Counted from the first letter of the stretch, positions 27,912 through 38,822 are shown. The stretch is DNA of 64,000 nt from Ktedonospora formicarum (GCF_016587355.1 NZ_BNJF01000003.1:1-64000); one strand, 5' to 3'. Notes: generated by a model from the letters alone, not told the origin. Numbers and translations: made by a program.

Positions 27912-28755
27912 TTACCCATCCACAAAGGCAAAGGGAGTCGAAAGATGGGCAAGCTCTCTCTGATGAGCACCCGGGATCTGCTCTTCTTCCGCATAGAGTG
28001 TCACGTACTCGTGACGCATCAACAAGGTTGCGGAAAAGTCGGCGAACACTCGGCAGGTGGAAAGCAGCATCCAGATAACGTCACGGCGAGGCCAGGGTAC
28101 AGAGCCAGAAATTCGCTCAGGGGAGTACCAGAGTAGGCCTGGATATACGTCAAAACCAACGCTTCTTGCTCCAACTGGGGAGGAACATCAGGCTCCCAGA
28201 AGTCTTGTAAAAACTCCAGATTTTGAATCGCAAGGGGATGGAACTCGGCGGAAGAACGCAACCGATAGGTCAAACCGAGGTGCTCTGCATAGGTTTCCCC
28301 TGGAGGACAGTGCCATTGTCCAGTCCCGGCAAGTTGATAGCGAGCAGGCTGATTTTCCATAAGACAGTCAAGCGAGCGGGCTGACTTCCATTCTTTCCAG
28401 CCGGCTGACTCGCGGCATAATACAAAGAAGCCCAGAGTGTGCCATTGGGTAGTTCTGCGGCCAGATTTGGCGTTGCAACTGAGCAAGATGCGAGAAGACT
28501 GGCCGTAATACTCCAAGACATCCTCGTCTCGTTTCATCTGGTAAATTGCCCAAAGCTCGGCGTGATCGCTTTCAAACTGGATGGGCATGCCCTCTTGGGA
28601 CTCGGATAGCGGCTGGTGATGTTCCTGATACGTCTACTCACCCGGCAAATCGGGGGCAACGAGCGAATGGAGGCAATGAGCATTTCGGTTTCAGCGTTCA
28701 GCCGAAGGTGCTGGCTCCGAGTATGGAATGCTTCGGGTGCCATTCTCATGACCAT
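27912..28755 (-). pseudogene. TnsA-like endonuclease of a Tn7-type element, two frameshifts
   Basis: Three consecutive frames assemble into one product. The first reads MAPEAFHTRSQHLRLNAETE ... RNITSRYPSPK (28755 to about 28570). The second begins PIQFESDHAELWAIYQMKRD and contains HTLGFFVL and EWK. The third reads WMLLSTCRVFADFSATLLMR ... TPFAFVDG to the stop at 27912. The layout matches TnsA-type N-terminal nuclease domains, where HTPDF supplies Asp and a following K completes the site. Here the Asp is Gly, another sign of decay. No TnsB, TnsC or TniQ is in the window. The family call is from memory of similar Chloroflexota sequences. Confidence 0.55.
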
Positions 28756-28993
28756 CTTTCCCTGAGTCGTACTGAAAGCGGGTATCTCCTTGTAGCAAGT
28801 ATACCTGGGATGAGTGAGAAATGCGAGCTTTTTCAGGCATTTCTTGGCACGTTTTCCATTTATCTTGGCGAATGAGTTGCGGAATCTGACCCTTGATGGA
28901 TTGGCATATATGTGCAGTTTCCATAGGAATTGCCTTGTGTGTAGCTGTTGCAGAGTGATTCTGGGCCTATTTAGAGATTGACGTTTAGACTAC
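28756..28993. other. Short gap between TnsA-like remnant and IS5-type element
   Basis: No gene or structured element was recognised here. Confidence 0.4.
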
Positions 28994-29985
28994 CTAAGAG
29001 AGTGTCCTAAGACCAAAGAGTAGCCGATAGAAAAAAGAAAGGAGCAATGCCCCAAATAGATGAGCCGAAAGGAACGAACGAGATGTGTGAGACGAGCAAG
29101 CGAAAAGCCTATCCATCGGATGTGACGGATGCCCAATGGGAACTGATAGAACCCTTCATACCCAAAGTGTCAGCCAACGCCACCATCCCAACCATTGATC
29201 GACGGGAACTCGTCAATGCGATCTTGTATGTCTTGCGTACAGGATGCTCATGGAGGCAAATGCCACATGATCTGCCTCATGGCAAGACGGCACATCACTA
29301 CTTTCGCATGTGGAGCCAGCAAGGGGTCTGGGAGCCCATCATGACCCATCTGCGCAAACGATCTCGTGCCGCTATGGGACGAGATCCTGAGCCCAGCGCG
29401 GTTATCATTGATAGCCAGTCCATCAAAACCGCTCCCGTCAGAGGGCCTGAACGCGGCTTTGATGGTGGAAAAAAAAATTACCGGCCGTAAACGCCATATT
29501 CTGGTTGATACCCAAGGTCACCTGCTTGCGGTGAAAGTCCATTCAGCACAGATCGTCGATTGCCTGGGGGCTCCCTTGCTGCTGCAAAACCAGCAGGGTC
29601 GCTTTCCCCGAGTGCGGCACCTGTTTGCTGATCGTGGCTATCGAGGGCCTCTGACCGACTGGATCAGGATGCATTTGGGATGGAGGACGGAAATTGTTGC
29701 CCGTCCAAGCCCAATCACTGCGGCTTCGGGCACATGGGTTTGGGTCAATGCCAAGCCAGTTTACAGGCCCGCGAAGAAGCCCAAGGGGGCTTTTCTGGTA
29801 CAACGCAAACGATGGGTCGTTGAGCGCACTTTCGCGTGTCTTACGCGCTTTCGTCGGCTCGCTCGCGATTACGAAGGCTTACCGACCAGTTCAGAGGCAT
29901 TCATCCAGCTTGCCTCTATCCGGCTCATGCTTTCTCGCTTAGCTCCTTTTCGATACTAAACTTTCTTCTTCGGACACTTTCTAAG
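28994..29985 (+). mobile_element. IS5-type insertion sequence
   Basis: The ends ctaagagagtgtcctaaga (left, from 28994) and, inverted, cttagaaagtgtccgaaga (right, ending 29985) match at 16 of 19 positions. One transposase gene in two overlapping frames lies between. The outermost ctaa/ttag may include the short target duplication typical of the family. Confidence 0.8.
29083..29959 (+). CDS. IS5-type transposase, two frames joined at an A9 run
   Basis: The start ATG 29083 (MCETSKRKAYPSDVTDAQWE) follows 'aaggaac'; an upstream ATG at 29047 is possible. The first frame ends at about 29490 after GFDGGKKNYRP. The second continues GRKRHILVDTQGHLL and ends at 29959. The switch lies in gg-A9-tt (about 29468-29478). 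With eight A the gene would be one frame with GGKKITGRKRH. IS5-group elements are known to use such runs for slippage or frameshifting, so this may be programmed or a simple indel. DDE landmarks are VIIDSQSIKTAP, FADRGYRG and KRWVVERTFACL. Confidence 0.75.
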
Positions 29986-30108
29986 TTCCTCCGAAAATCC
30001 TCCCCCTCTTTGAGGATGCAGAAACGCATAGGGAACCAGCGGAGGCAGAAGCAGAGCGCCACTGCTCCTTGGGAAGAGCCATTGGTTGATGGAATGACAT
30101 GGTAAAGG

Positions 30109-31341
30109 TTAAGCGGCCTCCTTTGGGGTCAGTGTGACCGTATAGCCGAGTTGTTCCAGGCGATGGATATGCTGCCGCTCCAGGCGACCTTTCTCTAAAT
30201 GGTCAAAGTACTCGGCTCCCAGATCATTGTAGGGCTTCTTCGTACGTAAGACATGATGGATGATGATAAGGAGCTTGTGTTCCAGAGCGACGAGGGCTTT
30301 TTTCTTTCCCCGACGACGGGCCAGGCGATGATAGAACGCGGACAGATAACTGCCTTTGGTGCGAGCAGCAGCCCAGGCAGCCTCTCCTAAGAGCGCACGC
30401 AGGTGCGTATTGCCCTGCGTCGTCTTCCCGCTCAGACGCTTGCCCGCACTCTGTTTGTTGCCGGGGCACACCCCTGCCCAAGACGCCAGGTGTTTGTCGG
30501 AAGGAAAGCACGTCATATCAATGCCAATCTCCGCCAGAATCCCTGCAGTCGTTGTGGCTTGCAACCCCATAATGGTTTGCACCAACTTCACGGCCTCCTC
30601 AAAAGGGCGCAGGCGCTGCTCAATCTCCTGTTCGATGTGAGCGATGGATTGGTCCAGAAAGTCAATATGAGCGAGAATACGTTGGAGCAGAAAACGATGA
30701 TGTGGTTGCACGCGCCCTTCCAAGGCAAGACGTAGGTCGGCGAGCTTGGCACGCAGCCGCCCACGGGCCAGGGCAGCCAACACTTCGGCATCCTGCTCTC
30801 CGTCCACCACTGCTTCAAGCATGTCGCGTCCACTCTTGCCCAACACATCAGTAGCCACTATCGCCAGTTTGATGTTGGCTCCTTCCAACACTTTTTGCAA
30901 CCGGTTGACCTCTCGATTGCGTTCCTGCACCAGCATCTTACGATAGCGTGTCAGTTCGCGCAGTTCCCGGATCGGCTTCGGCGGAATAAAGCTCGCTTGC
31001 AGCAAGCCATGCCGCAATAAATCTGCCAGCCATTCACTATCCTTCACGTCTGTCTTGCGTCCTGGTACAGCTTTCATATGCTGAGCATTGACCAGGATGA
31101 TCTCTCGTCCTTCTTCTAGAATGTTGAAAATTGGATGCCAAAACACCCCCGTACTTTCCATCGCGACGACAGTCACACCTCGCTCCTGCGGCCAATCATC
31201 GAGCCTGAGCAGGTCACTGGTCATCGTCGTAAAGGTACGGGTCTCTTTCTGCGCATGCCCATTCGCTTGGGTCATCAAGATGGTAGTCACAGCTGTCTCC
31301 TGATGTACATCGATGGCGGCGCAGTGCTCGTAGACCACTTG
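30109..31341 (-). CDS. IS110-type transposase (DEDD), intact
   Basis: About 410 residues from the ATG at 31341 (MQVVYEHCAAIDVHQ), preceded by 'ggggaggttcgtt'. The N-terminal RuvC-like DEDD domain has Asp in AAIDVH, Glu in VVAMESTGVFWHP and the Asp pair in VPGRKTDVKDSEWLADLL. The C-terminal Tnp_20 domain contains IMGLQATTTAGILAEIG and SWAGVCPGNKQSAGKR with the catalytic Ser region. IS110 elements have no inverted ends and use a structured bridge RNA in a flanking non-coding segment. The candidate flank here is 31342-31700. No stops or frameshifts. Confidence 0.93.
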   Translation of the reverse strand, partial: QVVYEHCAAIDVHQETAVTTILMTQANGHAQKETRTFTTMTSDLLRLDDWPQERGVTVVAMESTGVFWHPIFNILEEGREIILVNAQHMKAVPGRKTDVKDSEWLADLLRHGLLQASFIPPKPIRELRELTRYRKMLVQERNREVNRLQKVLEGANIKLAIVATDVLGKSGRDMLEAVVDGEQDAEVLAALARGRLRAKLADLRLALEGRVQPHHRFLLQRILAHIDFLDQSIAHIEQEIEQRLRPFEEAVKLVQTIMGLQATTTAGILAEIGIDMTCFPSDKHLASWAGVCPGNKQSAGKRLSGKTTQGNTHLRALLGEAAWAAARTKGSYLSAFYHRLARRRGKKKALVALEHKLLIIIHHVLRTKKPYNDLGAEYFDHLEKGRLERQHIHRLEQLGYTVTLTPKEAA

Positions 31342-31702
31342 CATAACGAACCTCCCCAGAATGAACTTGGCCTCTCTGTTACGGATGATGGGCGCTGGGT
31401 GCGAAAAAACGGACAAGATTCCTCCGCGTGCTCATGGCAACAGTCATTCATGCTGGACGCACCCCGGTCAGCTTTTGCCTCGAACTGAGGGTATCACTTT
31501 AGGTACGACCACTCGCGCTCATCTCCCTGGTCAGTATAGTCCATTTTCATCCGCTTTCACGTCGCAGAGCGACATCACGCTTTCGCCCAAAATAGCAGCA
31601 GGGTTGTCTCGGTAAAGACGAGCTTGCCAAAGCCAGAAGAAAAGTGATGACTCTGAGCTCATGAAAAAAACCAAATTCGCTGACATGAGAAGGAGCACCA
31701 CT

Positions 31703-33075
31703 ATGAACAAGCCTATCATAGACACAACGAACCATTTTAGCCCAGCCGCTTCTCTGGCGGCCATAGGAGTGAAGTTGCGTCAACTTGATCTCTTTGGTCC
31801 GATTCGCGCCCAGGTCTAGATCAAACAGAAAACCGTCAAGCATACCCCCATCGACAAGCTGACAGATGCGTTTATTCGTCTGTTGGCTGGAGCCCATGGA
31901 CTGATCGAAATCAATACTCGACTGCGAGCTGACCCAGGCTTGCAACAAGCCTTCGGTCGAGCGGCCTGTGCCGAGCAGTCAGTGGTACAAGAAACGCTGG
32001 ATGCCTGCACATCTGAAAATGTGAGCCAACTGCATCAGGCGCTCGATGAGATCTATCGCTCCCACAGCCAGGGATTTCGGCACGACTCTCAAGCCGGTTC
32101 CCAACTGCTGGATGTGGATCTGACTGGCATGCCCTGTGGACCCAAAGCGGCTTTTGCGACGAAGGGGTACTTTGCCGGACTCTCTCACCGCCGGGGGCGG
32201 CAATTGGGTCGCGTGTTGGCGACTCGCTATGAAGAAGTGGTCGTCGATCAACTTTTTACAGGCAACGTTCAGTTGATCAAAGCGTTGCAACCGTTGGTGG
32301 AGGCTGCGGAAGCCACCTTGCAACTGGACGAAGCCAAACGCAGGCGGACCATCATTCGCGTGGATGCAGGAGCCGGAACTGAGGATGACCTGAATTGGCT
32401 GCTTGCGCGAGGATACGAGATCATGGCGAAAGAATATTCAGGACGGCGCATCGCGCGTCTGTGGAAGACGGTCAACGAGTGGGTCCAGGACCCCACCTGG
32501 TCGGAGCGCTCCTTTGGCTGGGTGAGCGAGCCAGCGACTGGGTATATCCGTCCCGTACAGCGCATTGCGGTACGTTGTCGCCGCATTGATGGGACGTTTG
32601 CCTATGGCATTCTGATTTTTTCGTTGGAAATCCAGCAGGTGCTCACCATGCTGGGATGGCAAGCAGCACAGGCCAACGATTCGGTGGCTGTGCTCTTGGC
32701 GTATGTCACCGTCTATGATCAGCGAGGGGGAGGGATCGAAACGGCTTTCAAAGGGGACAAGCAAGGGCTGGGCCTCACCAAACGCAACAAGAAGCGCTTT
32801 GAAGCTCAGCATATGCTGGTGCTGCTTGGCTCTTTGGCCCAAAACGTGGTGGTCTGGGCACGCCAATGGCTGAGTTGCCACAAGATCCAACACTACGGCC
32901 CCCTGCGGATGGTCGTGATGTCTTTCACGTGAGTGGCTTGCTCTGCTTTGATGTCTCCGGAGCTGTTGCTGAGATTGTGTTGAACCAACAGGCTTGCCTA
33001 GCTCATTCATTTCTCCATCCTTTGCAGAGCTTGTTGAAACCGTTACACGTTGTCGTTACTTTGGGCGAAACTTAG
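31703..33075 (+). pseudogene. DDE transposase, family unassigned, nonsense and frameshift
   Basis: The ATG at 31703 (MNKPIIDTTNHFSPAASLAA) opens a frame with TAG at 31817-31819 (codon 39), then 371 codons containing LLDVDLTGMPCGPKAAFATK, IIRVDAGAGTEDDLNWLL and GGGIETAFKGDKQGLGL, the expected D-D-E spacing. At about 32915 the homology moves to another frame (DVFHVSGLLCFDVSGAVAE) and ends at 33075 (VVTLGET). Two lesions, so inactive. It looks like an IS1380- or IS1634-related group, but I cannot assign it. Confidence 0.75.
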
Positions 33076-33421
33076 GTAGACTAAATTCTCGCAGCGCGAG
33101 ACAAAAAGCAAGGAGAACTGAGCTCATAGAAAGGGTGGTGCTGCCTTTTCTCCGAATTGTTTGCCGGTTGGCACAAAGAATTCTAGCGAGGTGGCGACAA
33201 TCATTGGTTCTGGGCATCCCTCAGCCAGCTTTTTTTAACGGGCTCGTTGCTCCACGGCGCTTGGTGGCTTCTCTGCGCTTCCCTCTGCTGCGAGTATACC
33301 CGATTTTCATCATCATTGGTGGCGCTTTGCGGCATGGCCGCTTTCCTCTGAACCAGCTGTGTCCAAGGCAAAAAAAGTCCCCCTGTGCCCGCATCAGGTG
33401 CGAGGTGAGGAAGAGAAGAAG
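33076..33421. other. Gap between two transposase pseudogenes
   Basis: No gene supported. The segment may include the right end of the preceding element and the non-coding flank of the following IS110-type element, but no clear inverted repeat was found. Confidence 0.4.
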
Positions 33422-34656
33422 CTAGGCGACGTGGTGCGGCGTCAAATCGACGTGATACCCAAGCCGCTCCAGTTGCTTGACCAATCGCTGTTGTTTCTCC
33501 TGTTGATCGCGTTTCGTAAAGTGGTCTTCCCCTTTCTCGTCATAAGGATGCCCCGTTGTGAGCATCTGATAGTAGATCAGCAGAATACTGTGTCCCACCG
33601 CTACCGCAGCATGTTTGCCCCCTCGGCCCTTGCTCATCCTGCGATACTGTGCTCCCAGGTACGTTTTGGTCTTGCCGGCAGCGTGAGCCGCCTGCACCAG
33701 GATGGTTTTGGCATGCCGATTCCCTTTGCGCGTCCGCCCACTCATCCTCTTGCCTCCACTCTCGTGTTGTCCTGGGCAGATGCCCACCCAGGAGGCGAGA
33801 TGAGCCGCATCTGGAAAGGTTAAGAGATCCCATCCGATCTCAGCAAAGAGTGTTTCCAGCACACGTTGACTGACTCCAGTGATCGCGTCAAGCCGTTCCA
33901 TCGTTTCCTTCTGAGGCGCAAGACGCTCTTCAATTTCACGGTCCAGCCGTGCGAGGCTGCGCTCCAGGTGCTCAACCATCAAGAGCAGTTCCCCCAACAG
34001 GAAGCAATGGTGGGTTCGCATGCATCCTTGCAAGGCAGGAACTAGAGCATCTCGTTTGCTTGGGATACGTCGCAGCGCCAGATCGGCCAACACCTCGGGT
34101 CTCGTCTCCCCAGCGGAGAGGCGCATGCAGAATGTCACGTCCCGTTTTGCACATCATGTCCGCGAAGATGGAACTTAGCTTGATGTTGGTTTCCTCCAGC
34201 AATGTGTGGAGACGGTTGACATGGCGCGTTCGCTCTTGCTTGAGGCTGCTGCGATAGCGGGTCAGATCGCGCAAGTCGCGCTGGGGCTGAGGGGGAATGA
34301 AGGAGGCTTTGAGCAGGCCATGCTGCAACAAATCAGCAATCCATTGGGCATCTTTCGCGTCGGTTTTGCGACCAGGAACTGCCGCGCATGTGCTGGGCAT
34401 TGACCAACACGATCTCGAAGAGCCCCTCCATCAGGTTGAAAATTGGCTTCCAATAGACCCCCGTGGACTCGAGGGCCACATGGGTGCAGTGGGCAGCTTG
34501 GAGCCAATCAATGAGGCGGAGCAGATCAGGGGTCAGCGTGGAGAAGCGTTGGAGCTCTTTGTGCTGCTTGCCATCGTCGGTATACCAGATCAGACACGCA
34601 ACCACGAAGCGCTTGTGAACATCAAGACCGCAACAACATTGGTAAAGCACATGCAT
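33422..34656 (-). pseudogene. IS110-type transposase, two frameshifts
   Basis: From the ATG at 34656 (MHVLYQCCCGLDVHKRFVVA), preceded by 'ggagggtggttgcc', the product is spread over three frames. The first contains ALESTGVYWKPIFNLMEG and ends at QHMRG. The second resumes PGRKTDAKDAQWIADLLQHG. The third runs from about 34140 and contains AITGVSQRVLETLFAEIGWD and GGKRMSGRTRKGNRHAKT to the stop at 33422. All DEDD landmarks survive but not in one frame. A different subgroup from the intact copy at 30.1 kb. Confidence 0.88.
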
Positions 34657-34802
34657 GGCAACCACCCTCCTTGGTGAAGCTCGGAGACGTTGGTGGACGA
34701 AAGATCGCCAACGAGGTATCTGCACAGATGATACTTTCCTCTTCGTGCTTCCTCTACAGGAGCGACATACGGTGGTGCATTTCGATACCCAGGAACATCT
34801 TT

Positions 34803-35171
34803 TTAGCCAAGCTCAAGGCTTATCAAGCGTGAACTTCGTCCTGTACGTTGGGACCCTTCCTTCCAAGTATACCCTGGTTCATCCGCGGTGGTGCTCCGCA
34901 GGAGCATGCCTCTTTTTAGGATGTCACGCTCCTGCCTCAAGACCTCATTTTCTCGGCGTAAGCGGCGCAACTCTTCAGCTTCTGGTTGGAGATTTCCACT
35001 CCCGACAAAGGCTCGTTCTCCGTTGGCAGCCAATTCTGAGCACCAGCGGCTGAGCGTGCTCATCGCTACACCCAAATCGTCCGTTACCTGCTTCTGTGAT
35101 TTTCCGCTCATTTGAACCAATCACACTGCTTCTTGCTTAAAGCTTTTGTCATATGTCTGTCCCGTTGCCAT
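34803..35171 (-). pseudogene. IS3-type OrfA remnant
   Basis: The ATG at 35171 (MATGQTYDKSFKQEAV) meets an in-frame TGA at 35121-35123, then continues LVQMSGKSQKQVTDDLGVAM and ENEVLRQERDILK, the HTH and leucine-zipper region of IS3 OrfA. The frame runs into non-homologous sequence after DILK, and OrfB is absent. Confidence 0.8.
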
Positions 35172-35373
35172 CGTTTCCTCACTTCTTCTACGACTCTCCA
35201 TGTTCAGTTTATTGAGTCATCCAAACCGGGTCAATAACAGAGTTTCGTGTATCAGAGAGCGATCCCGCGAGCTCAGCTGTGCGCAGCCTATGGAGATGGC
35301 TTTCATGGCGCACCCCTTGATTGCAACGGGCATCAAGCTGAAGATACGGGCACGCGCGATCTAGGAGCTCATC

Positions 35374-35574
35374 ATGACCAAACGCGCTCGCAAGCAACCG
35401 ATGACGTTGGAGGTGCAGGTCCTGTTTGAACCCAACCGCGAAGAACACCAGGTGCTGCATACAGCCTACGCCTTCCTCCTTCCCAGCGCGAGGCGACGAC
35501 GGCTGACGCCTGCGAGAATCGAGGCGATCTCATCTGAAACCCAGGGGCAGGTGGGAGAAAGGAAACGTTCATGA
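35374..35574 (+). CDS. Small protein coupled to serine recombinase
   Basis: 66 residues (MTKRARKQPMTLEVQVLFEP). Ribosome site 'aggagctcatc'. The last codons overlap the recombinase start by four bases (ATGA at 35571-35574), a typical sign of translational coupling. Basic N-terminus, Arg-rich middle (LPSARRRRLTPARIEAI), no domain recognised. Small ORFs in this position often accompany Chloroflexota serine recombinases and may be directionality or accessory factors. This role is inference from position. Confidence 0.7.
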   Translation: MTKRARKQPMTLEVQVLFEPNREEHQVLHTAYAFLLPSARRRRLTPARIEAISSETQGQVGERKRS

Positions 35575-37328
35575 ACGATCTACAAGTGGCGATCTATGCT
35601 CGTGTGTCCTCCGAGCAGCAAAGCGAGACCAAGACCATTGACAGCCAGGTGAGCGAACTGCGTGCTTATGTCAGTACCCTAGGCTTGTCGCTTCCCAGAG
35701 AACATGAGTTTATCGACAATGGGTACAGTGGCGCGACGCTGATTCGCCCAGCCTTGGAGCAACTCCGCGATGTGGCCGCTGCTGGAGGGATTGACCGGCT
35801 CTATGTGCTCTGCCCCGATCGCTTCGCCCGCAACTATGCCCATCAGGTGCTCCTGCTTGAAGAGTTTCTCCGCGCGGGGGTCGAGGTGAATTTTCTCAAT
35901 CGAGAAGTTGGGCAGACACCGGAAGATCAACTTTTGTTACAGGTGCAAGGCATGATTTCCGAATACGAGCGAGCGAAAATCATGGAACGCAGTCGCCGTG
36001 GCAAGCGGCACGCGGCACAGGCAGGCATGGTCAGCGTTTTGAGTGGAGCGCCCTATGGCTATCGGTACATCGGCAAGCATGAGGGGGCCGGCGAAGCGCG
36101 GTTCGATATCCTGTTGGAAGAAGCGCGTGTCGTCCGTCAGGTCTTCGCCTGGGTCGGACACGATCGCTGTTCCATTGGTGAGGTCTGTCGTCGGCTAACC
36201 GCAGCCAAAGAGCAGACGAGAACCGGCAAAACGGTCTGGGATCGCGCGACGGTCTGGGATATGCTCAAAAATCCAGCCTACAAAGGGATGGCCGCCTTTG
36301 GCAAAACGAGCGTTGAGCCACTGCGACCACGCTTACGCGCACAACGGGGACGCCCCATGCAACCCAAACGTGCTGTGAGCACCCAGGATGTTCCGCGTGA
36401 GCAGTGGTTGAGTATTCCCGTTCCGGCTCTGGTGAGTGAGGAACTCTTTGAAAGCGTTCAGGAGCAACTGCAAGAAAATCGACAACGTGCTCGTATTGGA
36501 GAGCGCGGGGCTCGCTACTTGTTGCAGGGGTTGCTTGTCTGTGGATGTTGCGGATATGCTTATTACGGCAAGCCAATTAGCCCAAGCGCGCGGAAAGGGC
36601 ATCCGCGCAGCTATGCCTATTACCGTTGTATTGGTTCGGATGCCTATCGCTTCGGAGGCGTGCGGCTGTGCTGGAACAAGCAACTGCGCACAGACCTGGT
36701 CGATGAAGCTGTGTGGCAAGAAGTGTGCCAACTGCTTGAGGATCCTGCACGATTGGAACACGAATATCGACAGCAACTCCAGACAGCGGATATGGCTCCA
36801 GAATTGAAAGGGCTCCAAACGAGCCTGGGGCGGTTGCGACAAGGGATTGCTCGCTTGATTGATAGTTATGCCGAAGGCACCATTGACAAAGCCGAATTTG
36901 ATCCCAGGATCACACGGATGCGTGAACGGGTCAGACAACTCGAAGCGCATATTCGACAGATTCAGGATCAGGAGAGTCTTGAGCAAGAGCTGCAATTGAT
37001 CATTGGGCGGTTAGAAACTTTTGCCACGAAGGTGAGTGAAGGGCTGTCTCAAGCAGATTGGCTCACGCGTCGGGAGATGATCCGCACGCTGGTGAAACGC
37101 GTCGAAATTCATGAGGAACAGGTGAACGTGATTTTTCGGATTGATCCGACTCCTCCATCAAACCTATCAGGTGCTCGTACCCAAAGTTTGCAACATTGTA
37201 GGAGGCGTGTGCTCACCCGTACTAGCGAATATGACGCTGGACGGGCTGGAAAAAGTGCTAATGGAACATTTTCCCAAAGTGAAAACAGGAAACGGGTCGC
37301 TTGTGAATTTTGCAAGATACGCGGATGA
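35571..37328 (+). CDS. Large serine recombinase
   Basis: Resolvase domain at 1-150 with catalytic Ser in YARVSSEQQ and downstream DRFARN, the recombinase domain (about 165-290; SGAPYGYRY), a zinc ribbon (LLVCGCCGYAYYGK ... CIGSDAYRFGGVRLCW) and a coiled coil (about 400-470). The C-terminal part to about residue 525 (VNVIFRIDP) is native. After about 37150 the frame continues over group II intron ORF sequence in the wrong frame, so the last ~58 codons are not native. Catalytic parts look intact. It would integrate or excise its own element by att-site recombination. Confidence 0.88.
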   Translation: MNDLQVAIYARVSSEQQSETKTIDSQVSELRAYVSTLGLSLPREHEFIDNGYSGATLIRPALEQLRDVAAAGGIDRLYVLCPDRFARNYAHQVLLLEEFLRAGVEVNFLNREVGQTPEDQLLLQVQGMISEYERAKIMERSRRGKRHAAQAGMVSVLSGAPYGYRYIGKHEGAGEARFDILLEEARVVRQVFAWVGHDRCSIGEVCRRLTAAKEQTRTGKTVWDRATVWDMLKNPAYKGMAAFGKTSVEPLRPRLRAQRGRPMQPKRAVSTQDVPREQWLSIPVPALVSEELFESVQEQLQENRQRARIGERGARYLLQGLLVCGCCGYAYYGKPISPSARKGHPRSYAYYRCIGSDAYRFGGVRLCWNKQLRTDLVDEAVWQEVCQLLEDPARLEHEYRQQLQTADMAPELKGLQTSLGRLRQGIARLIDSYAEGTIDKAEFDPRITRMRERVRQLEAHIRQIQDQESLEQELQLIIGRLETFATKVSEGLSQADWLTRREMIRTLVKRVEIHEEQVNVIFRIDPTPPSNLSGARTQSLQHCRRRVLTRTSEYDAGRAGKSANGTFSQSENRKRVACEFCKIRG

Positions 37329-38202
37329 CTTCATCGTGACCGGAAGAACCAAAGAACTCCTGGAACAAGAAGTACAACCACTCGTCGAACAATTCATGGA
37401 TGAGCGCGGACTGCAACTCTCACGAGAGAAAACAACCATCACCCATATCGAGGACGGGTTTGATTTCCTGGGTCAGAACGTGCGCAAGTACAAAGCAGGA
37501 AAACGGCAGAAGTTACTGATTAAGCCGTCAAACAAGAATGTGCAAGCACACGTAGAAAAGATCCGGGAGATAATCAAGAAGAACACCGCGCTCTCCGCCG
37601 GTAAGCTGATAGTGCTACTTAACCCCATCATTCGTGGTTGGGCGCAATACCATCAACATGTCGTAAGCGCAGAAATCTTCAGCTCCGTAGATGACGCAAT
37701 CTATCAGAGACTACGACAATGGATGAAAAGAAGACATCCAAAGAAATCCAACGAATGGATCACGAAGAAATACTTCAAGACCATCGAAGGAAACAACTGG
37801 GTCTTCTATGGAGAGGTGGATGGACGGGAATACTATTTCGCTGAGACGGCCCACGTGCCAATCAAACGACATGTGAAAGTCAAAGGAGAAGCAAACCCGT
37901 ACGACCCAGTATGGGAAAGCTACTATGAAAAACGTCTAGACGTTCATATGGTAGGTACCTTCAAAGGGAAACGTTGGCTTATTCACCTCTGGAAAGAACA
38001 AAACGGGCTTTGCCCGATCTGCCATCAGAAAATCACCAAGATCACGGGATGGCACAGCCATCACATAGAATGGAGATCAAAAGGTGGCCCAGACACAACA
38101 GAAAACCGAGTGCTCCTTCATCCCAATTGTCATCAACAAATTCACAGCCAGGGTTTACACGTGGAGAAACCGCGTCCCGCGAGTGGCGTTAGAAAGGCTT
38201 GA
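37190..38202 (+). pseudogene. ltrA: Group II intron reverse transcriptase/maturase, 5' truncated
   Basis: Homology begins at VGGVCSPVLANMTLDGLEKV, i.e. inside the RT palm; the N-terminal RT0-RT4 part is missing where the recombinase element abuts. The catalytic FARYADDFIVTG is present, followed by the maturase X domain (IIRGWAQYHQHV) and a C-terminal HNH nuclease (CPICHQKITKITGWHSHHIE ... LLHPNCHQQIH). About 340 codons remain of ~600. It ends 2 nt into intron domain V. Inactive as it stands. Confidence 0.88.
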
Positions 38203-38275
38203 GCTGCTTGACGCGAAAGTTTCACGAGCAGTTCTTAGAGGGCGGGTCGGTGGCAACACCGCCCTGCTACTCGAC
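38200..38275 (+). ncRNA. Group II intron domains V-VI and 3' splice site
   Basis: The segment tgagctgcttgacgcgaaag, then tttcacgagcagttcttaga, folds like the conserved domain V hairpin. It is followed by a GC hairpin (ggcggg ... ccgccc) with the domain-VI-like tail tgctactcgac. Sequence from 38276 (cggttggcgaccctc) is identical to the inside of tnpB at 20029, so 38275/38276 is the intron-exon boundary. Confidence 0.8.
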
Positions 38276-38822
38276 CGGTTGGCGACCCTCTCGGATGGAC
38301 GCACCTTCGAGAACCCCAGGGCGTTGCGCAAGAAGATCACGGCACTCAAGCGAGCTTCACGACGTCATAGCCGCAAGGCCAAAGGATCACATAATCGCCA
38401 GAAAGCCAAGCAACACCTCTCGCGAATGCATGCCCGGATCGCCAACGTACGCAAAGATGCCTTGCACCAAGCGACCATCCAGATCGTGGCGAGAACCCGC
38501 GCCCGATCAAGAGCGACCACGTGTGATCGTCTTAGAGGATTTACACATTGCAGGCATGCTCAAGAATCGCCGGTTGGCCCGAGCCATCGCCGATGTGGGC
38601 ATGTACGAGTTCAAGCGGCAGATCCTTTATAAAGCCGAACAGGCAGGGGTGCAGGTGCTGCTGGCCTCGCGCTGGGAGCCTTCTTCAAAAACCTGTTCGT
38701 GTTGTGGCTGGGTCAATGAGGCGCTCACCCTTTCGGATCGGGTTTTTGTCTGCCTGAAATGTGGAAACGTCCAGGATCGAGATGCCAATGCCGCCAACAA
38801 TCTCGCGGCATTGGCACAATGA
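38276..38822 (+). pseudogene. tnpB: tnpB second copy, 3' exon after group II intron
   Basis: Starts exactly at the intron boundary with LATLSDGRTFENPRAL and is nearly identical to the copy at 19784-20575. One inserted C near 38497 (accCgcgcc...) shifts the frame before the second half (PRVIVLEDLHIAGMLKN ... DRDANAANNLAALAQ). The first RuvC Asp and everything upstream would lie in the lost 5' exon. Dead copy. Confidence 0.88.

Noticed and set aside
37141..37328. Recombinase C-terminal extension rich in Arg/Ser
   Set aside because: It is the group II intron ORF read in the wrong frame beyond the element junction.
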